In this document: positions 46,256 through 56,390 of the stretch, one piece after another
Layout: each line of letters opens with the position of its first letter
How positions within the stretch are numbered: position 1 is the stretch's first letter
Assembly (NCBI GenBank): GCA_008973525.1
Contig: WACJ01000520.1
Coordinates: forward strand, 1,054,001-1,118,000
Direction: 5' to 3'
DNA length: 64,000 nucleotides
Source of the DNA: Stenopsyche tienmushanensis
Taxonomy: Eukaryota > Arthropoda > Insecta > Trichoptera > Stenopsychidae
Notes under the pieces: model-generated
The model's database searches: none
What the model was told of the DNA's origin: nothing
The model's input: the letters and a program-made list of their open reading frames with translations, nothing else
Made by a program: the position numbers and the translations under genes

Positions 46256-46805
46256 AACTTCGACCATCCTCGGGCGAACATGTGTTTTATATAACAAATT
46301 TCCAAAAAACAGTATTCATAGCTGTCCCTCTCTCTCAAAATAAATCCAAATAGTTTGTAATACATTGACATAATAATAAGCAATAACATAATATATACCG
46401 GATGTCCAAGTAGTTCAATAATAACAACATTGTTTACCTCATTTACATAATTTAACCATAAAAGTACGATTCAGTTTACATATTTATTTCAAAATAAGTA
46501 CCGTTAGACAAATGCCATTACCGCTGCCGTCACGTGTCGCTATATTTTAATTACAAGTTCAATCAAAAATATTTATAATAAATACAAAAAAATTCATACG
46601 GATGCCCCTCGGTACACAAAATTTTCCGGACAATCTTCCCTAGATTTCCGTACCTGCGCGAAACTATAAGTTCCGGCCACCGACACTACATCACCGACTT
46701 TCATGGAATTCTCACACATTGAGAACCCAGCCTGCGCCTTTCAAAGGATAGTGACGGCAGCGATCAGCCCCACCGTCGTGGTCCAATCCGCCCCTCACGC
46801 GACCT

Positions 46806-47045
46806 ACTACCATCCTGGCGAGATCTCCAGCTCGCCAGCGTCTGGTGCTCACCAAGAGCATCGCGGCTCACACTAAGTATCTCACGACATACTACCAGCC
46901 TGGTGGCATCAACGGCACACCAGCGCCTGGTGCTTATACAAAGCATCGTGTCCAACACTCTAAACATATCACGACATACTACCAGCCTGGTGGCATCACT
47001 GGCACACCAGTGCCTGGTGCTTAGACAAAGCATCGTGTCCATAAC
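46806..47045. repeat. 87-bp tandem repeat inside LTR-1 element
   Basis: ACTACCAGCCTGGTGGCATC occurs at 46891 and 46978, and a diverged form (ACTACCATCCTGGCGAGATC) at 46806, so about 2.7 units of 85-87 bp are present. Each unit contains CACCAG..C.CTGGTG, an inverted repeat able to form a short stem. Confidence 0.8.
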
Positions 47046-47702
47046 AATAACATCTAATACACAACAACTTCGTGCACCACGGTTCTCCGATGATCTTAAT
47101 TTTCATGTACAAAATACGACAAATTCAAAAATACGACTTCCAAAAAAAATTACAACATGATATACTATGTGGAAGTGACTACTCAAAAAATATAAAACGA
47201 AAGCGGCGGCAAAAGCATAAATTTTAGATTTAATTATTTATGTATTTTTTTTTATTTAGGACTTTTACGGGTTATTTCACTCACTTGATTGCTCTTTTTT
47301 TTCACAACTTTATTTTATTTTTCAATTTTAATTCTTATTGTTACACTTTTTTTTTATTAACGTCCAAAATCACATATATCCGACGCCAGCGCTCCCGCGC
47401 AGCAGCTTTCTATGGCGCATCATCGCCCAGGAGTTGGCGCCCCCTTTGGCAGCTCAATTCCTCCACGTGGTCGACGGTGCGCATGGCCTTGTCGGTTGGA
47501 GGCCGGTAGATCTTCGATCCTCCAAATATCTTCTTTTTATGTGCGACGTATGCGTTGAGTCCGATGATGCCGACGCACCATCCACATCGTCGTTTCGAGG
47601 CTGGATGCCGATGGATTCTCCGCCATTCTAACCTCAACGCCTCGTGTTGCCGGTCCGCGTCTTTTATCGTCGCCTTCCATCCAAAATGCTCAGTATTCAC
47701 AA

Positions 47703-47721
47703 CCCGCCGATTCTGACACCA
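47703..47721 (-). other. primer-binding site of LTR-1 element, tRNA-Leu type
   Basis: Minus-strand TGGTGTCAGAATCGGCGGG is one base from the 5' LTR end. The first 11 bases are complementary to TTCTGACACCA, the 3' end of insect tRNA-Leu. The match stops after 11 bases here, whereas the site at 7307-7324 extends to 18. Confidence 0.75.
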
Positions 47722-47722
47722 G

Positions 47723-48179
47723 TGTAACGTTTGAGGCGGGGGCGCTCTCGGGGCAGAGTCCCCGGGCGGCTCCCCGCCTCCACGTGCTCGTTGGGATGGC
47801 CGCGCTACCGCACGGGTCCGTTCTGCTATCGGGCTGTGATGTACTGGACGAATGGATGGGAACACGAAGGGCGTTGAACAGAAAGACTCTCTTCACAGGA
47901 TAACTATTTATTCCCCAGCAAAGGTAGAGAGAGAGAGGTCTGGCTGCAGGAGGGACGACCTCCCGCAGCCAAGGCCAACGGACGACTCCCGCGACTCCCG
48001 CTTCCTGCGCGTCACTACCCAGCCGGTAACGATGCACGCGCAAGAAGCGATCGGTCGGTAAGCAGGTGCAATGTCTCCGCAGGGCCACAAGAGGTGGCGC
48101 TGCTAAAATAGCACATTGCACCTGGAGAGAAATGGAAGATGCCGCTACTATGCGGGGATGATATATCGCCCACGCTACA
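47723..48179 (-). repeat. 5' LTR of LTR-1 element
   Basis: Same length (457 bp) and ends as the 3' LTR with one difference. TG...CA termini. Confidence 0.92.
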
Positions 48180-48412
48180 CAGCAGAAGAAGGATCTTCCT
48201 AACAGACATACAGGCGACATCCAGGAGAAAAAAGGACATGCAAGAGGATCCGGAAGGGAAGCATCACTGCCATCCTCGTGCAATACTTAGCTAGTAGCCG
48301 GGTGACAGCAGTGAATAAGGAAGGGTTTTAGTGAGTAGCGTCTCCGTAACCTCACATTACTGTCGAGTACGGACCCGGCAATGCGGTTAAACCATTTTAC
48401 ATCCTTACGAAA
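48180..48412 (+). pseudogene. R1-B 3' end, continuation after LTR insertion
   Basis: Beginning with the duplicated CAGC, the sequence continues AGAAGAAGGATCTTCC, ACAGACATACAGGCGACATC, then GGAAGGGAAGCATCACTGCC and CAGCAGTGAATAAGGAAGGG. This follows the reversed 11589-11820 segment in order. It ends CATCCTTACGAAAAAA, the same tail as at 11589, so the R1-B 3' terminus is fixed at both copies. Confidence 0.8.
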
Positions 48413-48426
48413 AAATACTCAATATA

Positions 48427-48824
48427 TTAGGTCTTCTCGAAAGAAATCCATCATTTTCATACGCTCTCGTTTGAGCTCAATTTTTAAACAGGTACGATAA
48501 AGGAAACAGTTTTGTTATATATTTTCTTTTAGTGGAATTTGTCAGCTTTATTTTTGGTGTCATAAATCTCATTTTATTATTAAGAGTAAAAATGGCGAAG
48601 CTCGAAACCAACGAAGAACGTGTTCAACATTGTATGGTGGTTTTTCTTCATCAGGACTTCAACGCGATCAAGACCTGTTGAAAAAAAACCAATGAATTTC
48701 TAAGAAATAATATCAAGAAAATTTGCGGTGGAAGTGGGAGTCAGTTGTTAATAAAGAATGCGAATTATATTTTATATCGACTTTTAAGGTGAAAAAATAA
48801 TGGATTTATTTCGGGATGACCTAA
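48427..48824 (+). mobile_element. mariner MITE with TA target and coding vestige
   Basis: Left end TTAGGTCTTCTCGAAAGAAA and reversed right end TTAGGTCATCCCGAAATAAA are followed by TCCATCATTTT and TCCATTATTTT. Inverted repeats of about 31 bp thus carry four differences, flanked by TA. At 48592 MAKLETNEERVQHC is followed by a stop-ridden region, reminiscent of the start of a mariner transposase (family pattern NKExIRxIMLxxF). It lies 14 bp beyond the R1-B tail. Confidence 0.78.
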
Positions 48825-50042
48825 TATATGATCGTAATATATATTAAATAGTATTTTTTTTTAGATGTTTTGTTGTATCTTGAGTGCAAAATTGCAAGAA
48901 TGCACGCAGTGGAGTGCTGTTTGAGCCAGTTGTTGGTTGATTTGTTTGGGGTCCACGCCGAGGCCTCGGTATGCGTTTGATTGCATATTTTATTGGTGAG
49001 GACTGCATTTACCTGCGGAGGTTATTTAAGGGCTCTCGTGTATTGTCTCTGCGGGGCCTCGGAGCCGAATACCTCTGTCAATGTAACCAAACACCACGAC
49101 GTGTTTTGTCACAAGAGTAGGGAAAGGTGGCGGTTTGCGTGTAACCAACACCGACAAATGGCCGCGTCGATGGGAGGTGTTAATCAAATGGACCACGCGT
49201 GAGCCCGCCGGATATATCAGATGCCTCCACATCTCCGACGAGGCTAATTTGTGCTCGTTTATATTTAAATAGCGATCATTTCTACCTTTGATTTCACTTC
49301 GAATTCCGAAATTTGTAATCTTTTTTCATCGCATGCCCATGATTAAAATAACACATGTGAGATCTGATGTTGGAACGTAGATAATGCGTGAATGCTAATG
49401 GCGTCGATTATTTTCACTTAATATGTATTTGGTCGAAGCTTGGTCGCTTGCAGCAGGGAGTCCATGTCAGTTGATGAGGATTTACCAAAGGAGGTAAGAT
49501 CTGGCTAAAATATGCAATTTTCAACTGTGATGTTTGAAATAAGCGCTTTCGTCGCTATGGCATGGAATGTCCTTAAATTATAAACTGGTTGCCACTAAAA
49601 ATAATTATCAATACAGGTTTGAAATGTTTGAGTCAAGGGACATGATCAACGAAGATGAAAAACGGAGCAGCATTCTTTGTACTGTGCCAACGTGTGCAAA
49701 AATCTGCAAAAGAAACGATACCTACTAATGCTTCCTTTGGGAATATGAAATAAAAATCAGCATCAAATTCATAGCAAATATATGATTTATAGGATTTTTT
49801 TAAAATCTTTCTTTTTTAAAAAGGCTATCAGATATATGCCATCTTTATAGAAGATTTTTCTAGGCAAAGAATTAACCATTAATTAGAAAACAGGTTTTAA
49901 GGAAACTTAAATCATCATGATAAATCGGAAATATTTATTAAATCTCTATAACAGCACTCCAGTAGATTATTTTATTATAAATTTTGATTAATGGTAGTCT
50001 GAATAACCCCATGTTCTATAATAATTTGTATTATATAAATTG
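48825..50042. other. single-copy DNA, GC-richer at 48890-49260
   Basis: No gene recognised. Both strands have ~70-codon frames at 48981-49232 in a CG-rich block with GACCACGCGTGAGCCCGCCG. Neither shows a motif. Confidence 0.4.
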
Positions 50043-50469
50043 TGTACCGTTAAGGCGGGGGCGCTCTTGGGGATAGAGTCCCTGGCCGGCTCCCAGCTCC
50101 CACGTGCTTATCGGGAAGGCCGCGCTAGCGCACGGGTTCGATCTTCTATCGGGTCGTGATGTTGCTGGACGAATGCATGGGAATAGATGGGCGTCGAATA
50201 AAAAGAACACGAGAAAGAGAGTAATCTGGCTGCAGGAGGGACGACTTCTCGCAGTCAAGGCTAATCGACGACTCTCTCGACTCCCGTATCCTGCGCGTCA
50301 ATACCCAATCGGCAACGGTGTACGCGCAAAAGTGATCCATCGGTATGCAGGTGCAATGTCTCCGCAGGGCCACAAGAGATGGCGCTGTTAAAATAACATA
50401 TTGCACCTGAGAGAGACGGAAGATGTCACTATTAATCTAGCGAATTAAATCTGCTCTGATTACGCTACA
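50043..50469 (-). mobile_element. LTR-1 solo LTR with target duplication ATTG
   Basis: The repeat starts TGTACCGTTAAGGCGGGGGC and ends GATTACGCTACA (plus strand). ATTG occurs immediately on both sides (50039-50042 and 50470-50473). No primer-binding site or internal sequence is present, so this is a solo LTR produced by LTR-LTR recombination. It represents the subfamily with an AATCAGAGCAGATTTAATTC 5' region. Confidence 0.88.
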
Positions 50470-50624
50470 ATTGGAAAACAAATCGATCGTAAACATTGAG
50501 ATAAAATGATTCAAAGAGACTAATATTTTTGTTATAATTAAAACATGAAAAAAAATAGCAAATAATTTTATCAAAACTGCATTTCAAGTCCACACAAAAG
50601 AAAGGAAATAAATTTAAAAAATAT

Positions 50625-50951
50625 ATATAGCTATATTCGTATGTTCATCACTTATTAACCACACAAATCTACTTTTCTTTCAGGACTGCGCAGCGTGAGT
50701 CAAGTTTGTATATCGATAAATGAACCTTAACACTGTCGATAGCACAAAATATTCGTTAATTTCTTCGCATAAACATAAACAACACATGTAGTAAGCTAGC
50801 TCTAGCCATCGATGTACGAGTGTGTGATGAGACACAAGACACTTTATCCGTCTCTGTCGCCGATTCACCAATCTCAGCATTCAACGCGTCACTCTTTCTG
50901 TATAACTCGAATTCGATCGCTCATATTCGCGATTACTCATCAACGTGTTAA
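50625..50951 (+). mobile_element. pB-M1 TTAA element, 3' end retained
   Basis: CTATATTCGTATGTTCATCA, GACTGCGCAGCGTGAGTCAA, AATGAACCTTAACACTGTCG and TCATATTCGCGATTACTC then ATCAACGTGTTAA follow the family order. The closing TTAA is at 50948-50951. The 5' TTAACCC end is lost. It carries the intact GAACCTTAACACTG site. Confidence 0.65.
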
Positions 50952-52564
50952 TGAACGTTACATGCTGTTTTTCTTATTTTAAAGCAGATTTTTTGGCAAT
51001 ATTTTGGTCCATACGCCTCAGCATTTCCTTTGGCGGCAAAACAGGCCCATCTTATCTTCCACATTAATACCAATTCGATCATTTTCAATCAGTATCACGT
51101 ATCGCCATTAATGAGAAGTTTCTTGCACTTCTCACACCCACTGCTTGCAATTCCATCACATCACAATTTGTATGCGCGTGGCGATATCTCGTGCGCTGAA
51201 AACTTCCAAGAGCATGTATTCATTACGCTCGTTCTCTTAATTTAATTGGTATCATCATTTAGTCGGAATTTAATATCCCATCTGCCCAACTTAATGCCAT
51301 TTCGTACATGGCCGTCAAAAGTTTTTCGGTTTAATTTAAAATTCGTTCCATTTGGGGGCTTCGTCGAGGACACCACGTGACACATGTCCCTTGAATAAAA
51401 ACTTAATGAAATTTGAGCGAAGTTTCAAATTGTTTTCAAAAGAAAATGTCAAAAAAATTAGGAGATCCTTTTATTCAATTAAGTCCGTGTATATCGTGGA
51501 TAATTAGTCAAAAATTGAAAATTAAAATAAATACTAAATAATTTATATATGCCAGCTCCTTTGAAGTTTGCTTCGAAATTCATCACAAGCATTACATAAA
51601 TATCTTTGAAAATTTATTGAAATTCTGAGAGCGTTTACGTTGAAAATTATCTGTTACCGATATGAATATTTATAATACAAGCAAAAATACATTCAACCAT
51701 AACGAAGAGAATAAATCATTTTGTATTAAAGCGAAATATTGTGCTAATATGCGAAAATGTATTTTTACATAGGTAAAAATTATTAATTTCGTTTGCGTTT
51801 GTTGCAAAGCTGGTTAATAATTTGAGTGGAACATTCATTTAGGAAAAGGCTCACAAAAAACTGCATCCCTTTAACCTCTTCAGTAGAACTGTAGACTTCT
51901 TCGTTAGCGACGTTAAGAGCCCTACGATAATAAACGTAACATAAAATAATAAAGGAGTACTCGCTATGGACTCTCGGTAATTTATATTAGTGCAGTTGGG
52001 GTTGCAATATAAATAGGGGCTATATATTTTCGAGATAAAAATACGGATTTACTTGGGGATCGTTTTAAAAAGCGTAGATACAATCATCCCTGTTTGATGT
52101 CATTTCTCAAAGGATATGCATTTCTATTTAATATTAAGCAGGGTTGTATTTATAAAGAAGTAGATTTTTATTTAATTGATTCATCATAACTGCATTTAAT
52201 GATGCTGCTTATATCATTAGAAATGATCAATAGAATTATAAAATATCCAATAACAGTTTAAATCCGGATTGTAGAAAATTTTCACCGTTTCAACAAATTT
52301 TGGAGGACGGTTTGTAGGAGGACCCGAAAGTATTCGAAAATTTTGAGATCTTATGTTTGTCATTTTGTTTTCAGAACTGACACAAATTCCAGGAAAACAC
52401 TCAAAGAAGTTTATAGTGAAGTAGTGCCAATATTAGTTTCAGAAGCTTAAATCGGACAAATGACCATGAATCGGACCTGGGAAAATTGCAAGCCTATCAG
52501 TTTCGGTTTTCGGAGATTTCTGCAAAGGAGTAGTAATACTTGGATGATGACGCCATTTTTTGAG
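50952..52564. other. AT-rich single-copy DNA
   Basis: Nothing recognised. Positions 51000-51240 are less AT-rich with a 71-codon frame lacking motifs. Confidence 0.4.
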
Positions 52565-53137
52565 TGAAGGAATCCAAACCCGAGCCAAAATTTCGATTCC
52601 GGAATTTCAGGATTGCATTAAACCATTCTGGGATCAGTGTGACTGATAAAATTCCTATCTGGTGAGACACGGATTAAAACTCGCAAAATTCCCGATTTCC
52701 TGAAAAATTATTTATTTCCGTCGCTGCAGATGAATACTTATAAACTATAATACTTTGATGTGATTCGTAATTATATTACGAAGAGATACAAAAATTCTGA
52801 ATTCCGTATCTATTATATTTCATACCAATATTCCCACTATTAGAGTCGAGGTGTAGTAAATACATCACCGGTAGGGAAAGGTTAATATAATAGTTTGAAA
52901 GACATATATGTAGAGTACATATATGTTTTTCAAACAGACAGTTACTGACCCTAGGTAACGCCTAAACTCGCTAGTTAGTTTCCAAGAGCCCAGATTTCGG
53001 CGGGATTATCTTGATTTAATAGGCTTCATCGTGCTGGTGAGGTGTACGATTTCTGTTAGATAAAAATTTTAATCCAGAATTTTTATGGGATTCATGAGCA
53101 CCTAAAACTGTCCAGGATTCCGGGATTGGATTCCCTA
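52565..53137 (-). mobile_element. hAT-M1 MITE copy
   Basis: Near-complete copy: AGGAATCCAAACCCGAGCC at the left, then CTGCAGATGAATACTTATAA, GTAAATACATCACCGGTAGG, CAGATTTCGGCGGGATT, ending GGGATTGGATTCCCTA. The left terminus has lost GG of TAGGGAATCC, and no exact octamer duplication remains. Confidence 0.75.
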
Positions 53138-54829
53138 TCCATGAGGTGTCATTCCATCAGCGGCGAATTATCAAAACAGCAACGGCAGATTGTCAAAAGG
53201 GTGGCGGATTTTCAAAAAGAGATTTTGCAGCGCAACATAAGAAATTAAGAAGAATTCTCTTCCGCCTCTTCGAACAACAGAAGAAAAAGGATCTCCATGT
53301 GCGGGGGGGGGGGGGGATCATCTCCTTGCTTCTGAACCAACTGAAACTGTGGGTTAATTGAATAAATACGTTGTGCCGAGTGTCCGATATTTTATTGATC
53401 AACTGCAGCATTTGCCTCATTTCGATCTTTATTATCGAGCGAATGAAGTCATAATCGTGTTCCGTCTTTCATCGCAGCCGACTCGTCGGTCGGGACCATT
53501 GTTACGGACTAAGCCGCGATACTTCTTACAATCATTTCATTTAAATAATCCTAGAATAATGTTCTATAGACACACCCTATATCTGATAATTATATTACAA
53601 AAATGTGATAAAATTACGTTTAAACAAAAATATTTCGATAATAATCATGAAGTGAATTGGTAACACTTCATCTGGTGTATGTTGTTTTATAAGGAAGTCT
53701 TATGAAATATTGAAAATTTTAATTTGTATTATTTAATTAAATATTAAAGTGTAATAGAATCAATGTAAAAGAATATGGAGTGTCAAATAAAACTTTTTTT
53801 TTCATATTCAGATGGTTTTGATATGCTGAAGATTATATTATTTTCCGAGTGGTGGTTATTAAGGGTTCATCGTTCACTTAGGATTTATTTTGATATATTA
53901 TTTTGGAAGTGCGCTCCACGTAGAAGAAGCGTTCATAAGAGCATTAAACTAAGGTCCTTTTTTGGTATTCTCAATAAAGAATGTTTCGTGGGAGAAGCGA
54001 AACCTCCCAAAGTGAATAATTTATGGTCATGTCGACGCCCCCGAGCTGTTTGTAAAGGAAATAAAAGTAAGCACCCTGCAATATCCCTGCTTCTCAATGG
54101 TACCCACAGGTACATTACCGTCTGAATTGGGTATTGGAAGCTGCAATATCTTATCAGGATGCAATTTTTGATTTTTATGACGATATTTATCACCGCGCTA
54201 AATATGGGAAGCGGCTTCTTTACGTCGCCTCAGCGTGCTCCGCCGTTGTTGTCCGCGGCGTCATAATTTATGCGCTCGAGGAGAACTTCCAGAAGAATGA
54301 GTGTGGTGTGGTTGTTTGGGAATGTAATTGTAATGAATATAGTGGTGGATTGCGTGGGTTATTATTATTCAAGAGTGCCTATTAGTTGATTATACGACAG
54401 GGGCACGGACGTGTAAGTGTCTTTGTCCGAGATGCTCGTACCACCCGTCCTACGTCCGAATGTTGGTTACGACAAACATCCAAGAACTAAGCTGCTGGAA
54501 CGGGGAAGGTGTCAGGATCGTGTCCGTGCAAGTCCACCACCATAATTAACCAGCCTCATTATCATATATTTAGCAAAGTCGAACCTCGACCTCTCTTTTC
54601 TCCAATGAAAGCAAATAAAACCCATGCATCTTCAATGGAACCATATATAATCCATGTCGAGGGTAATTCCATCGATTTATTTTTGGAAGGTTACATATCG
54701 GAGCATACATGTATATTTTAATGCCATCGGTAATGAATTTCATTAATGTCCATTATTTCATCACGCTTTTATATACCGTATATGAATATATGAGGGTTAT
54801 CAGGGTCAATAAGTAAGGTTACAACATTT
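53138..54829. other. single-copy DNA with a G14 run
   Basis: A run of 14 G lies at 53303-53316. Open frames at 53146-53361 and 53775-54125 (116 codons) have no recognisable motif. Positions 54200-54280 are CG-rich (GCGTGCTCCGCCGTTGTTGT). Confidence 0.4.
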
Positions 54830-55275
54830 ATGTAGGATCGATCGTAGGAAATGCTTATATTTAATTGATACTTCACAAATATATTAAACTATGTTTCAAC
54901 GTACCTATCGTTGAGATCGAGACATTTCTGTAGTTAAGGCACTAGCTTTTATATGCCAGTATCAAAGACCTCTACCATCAGCTCTTTTTAGATTGTCTTT
55001 TGAACACATCCACGTTTTATCCCCAGTCACGATAGAATCCAGAAAAGCTTGTCCAAGAAACTCATCACATTACTATCATAAACTTCCATGAGCTTCCAAT
55101 GGATATCGCCACCGTATTGTTCTGCAAAATAAAAAAAACGGACGATCGCACGGACGGGAGGTGGCGAAAGCGTGCGATGACTTCTCCATCGGAAGAATTT
55201 ACTGTGACTGAACAAAATGGCCGATAAGCACGCGAGATTAAAGAAATTAATCGTTAAGATCCCTTTTATACGCTA
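54830..55275 (-). mobile_element. internally deleted mariner (relic D)
   Basis: On the minus strand RAIVRFFYFAEQYGGDIHWK and LMEVYDSNVMS (first helix-turn-helix) are followed directly by FLDSIVTGDKTWMCSKDN, the first catalytic Asp region, in another frame. The ~100 residues normally between are deleted. After a second large gap QKCLDLNDRYVET, the usual C-terminal motif (KCxxLNGDYVEK), closes the reading. The outer end near 55275, reversed, is TTTGGCGCACCTAGCGTA. This is a typical deletion derivative of a mariner. Confidence 0.65.
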
Positions 55276-55794
55276 GGTGCGCCAAATTCGAAACAGAATA
55301 ATTCCCTCGACCTTAGGAGCCCTTGTAATCTTACTTTCTAGATGATCTTAGTAGTAAAAAATCTTAATGTTGATATGTTTAAATCGATATAAAATGCAAA
55401 ATGAAACATAAAATACATATAATATTTATTATGGAACTCCATATAATGTCTACCCCTTTGGAGAAGTTACAGCCTCTCAGAAGTACTAGCATGATTAAAA
55501 ACTTTTAAGGGGCAATGAAATTTTCGACGGTGCAAAATCCAAATGACAGTGTTGGCATGAAGCCTGTGAGATTGTAATATCATCATTATAAGAGACATCA
55601 TTAAAAAATGAGCGTATTTCACCATGCATATAAAATATAAATAATTTTGTAAATCATATAAGGGCGTATCATATAAGCGTTCGGAATTCATAGATGAGAA
55701 AAAAAACGCTATAAATTATACGAAATTCAATTAAAATTAACCTCATTAGCTTCAATAATCAGAATCTTTAGCTAACCAGAAACTTTGGACTCCC
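55276..55794. other. AT-rich single-copy DNA
   Basis: Nothing recognised. Confidence 0.4.
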
Positions 55795-56390
55795 AGGACC
55801 GTGCAGCGTGAGTTAAGCTTGTATATCAATAAATGAACCTTAACCCTTTGAGTAGTGAGCTAATTTAAAATTATCATAAGCTTAAATGTTATATTTGTAT
55901 ATCCGCCACTTATCATCCGTACAAATCTATTTATCTGTTAGGACTATTGCAGCACGTATGAAACTTGTACATAAATAAATAAACACTAGATAGCACACAA
56001 TATTCAGTCATATTTTGTGTAAATATAAACTTATTTGTCGATAAATTTGGGTTAACAATCTATACAATCGTATGATATACACAAGACACTCTTATCGTAT
56101 CTGCCTGTGTCCGAGATCAACATGTAATCTTTCTAAATCACTGGAATTCGGACACAACACTGTGTCTTACCTCTTTAAGGGGTTAATACTGTTGATATTG
56201 TCGATGATACACACATTCCTGATGGTTTCTAACCGGATACCGACATATTCCATTATAATTTTATTTTGTCATCATCTATTGATATTTTTTTATTATTATA
56301 GAAATACAAGTGATTTTTGTCTGTTCGTAAAACTCACTGAATCACTTGAATCCGAACGCATATATGCGCGCTTACTAATCAACGGGCTAA
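55795..56390 (+). mobile_element. pB-M1 TTAA element carrying a nested TTAA element
   Basis: The outer copy's left part is GGACCGTGCAGCGTGAGTTA and TATCAATAAATGAACC up to 55839. After the inner element it resumes at 56187 with TACTGTTGATATTGTCGATG and ends CGCTTACTAATCAACGGGCT AA at 56390. The interrupted motif GAACC-TTAA-CACTG is intact in copies at 37756 and 50726. Confidence 0.72.
55840..56186 (+). mobile_element. nested TTAA element (pB-M1 variant), 347 bp
   Basis: TTAACCCTTTGAGTAGTGAG at the left and reversed TTAACCCCTTAAAGAGGTAA at the right; TTAA at 55840-55843 and 56183-56186. The interior (TTGTACATAAATAAATAAAC, TAACAATCTATACAATCGTA) matches the 38364 variant. It has inserted at the internal TTAA of an older family member. 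Confidence 0.78.

Larger units (their letters stand above)
45786..48179 (-). mobile_element. complete non-autonomous LTR retrotransposon (LTR-1 family)
   Basis: This 2,394-bp element reads on the minus strand: 5' LTR 47723-48179, one-base spacer, tRNA-Leu-type primer-binding site 47703-47721, about 1.48-kb interior, polypurine tract 46243-46255, 3' LTR 45786-46242. The 4-bp target duplication CAGC lies at 45782-45785 and 48180-48183. The interior encodes no protease, reverse transcriptase or integrase. The longest leader frame starts MEGDDKRRGPATRGVEVRMA and stops after about 47 codons, so it is at most a gag vestige. Mobilisation would need proteins from an autonomous relative, probably Ty3/gypsy-like judging by the 4-bp duplication and primer type. 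BEL/Pao cannot be excluded. Confidence 0.92.

Noticed and set aside
47410..47865. 151-codon minus-strand frame running from the LTR into the leader
   Set aside because: It reads through LTR, primer site and leader, which are non-coding in such elements. The same LTR stretch is open by chance because it is GC-rich.
45777..48283. Long minus-strand frames over both LTRs (up to 197 codons)
   Set aside because: They repeat in both LTR copies and translate LTR sequence only. No known LTR element codes there.
53775..54125. 116-codon open frame
   Set aside because: Composition is protein-like in places, but no domain, splice or promoter signal is seen; left as unassigned.
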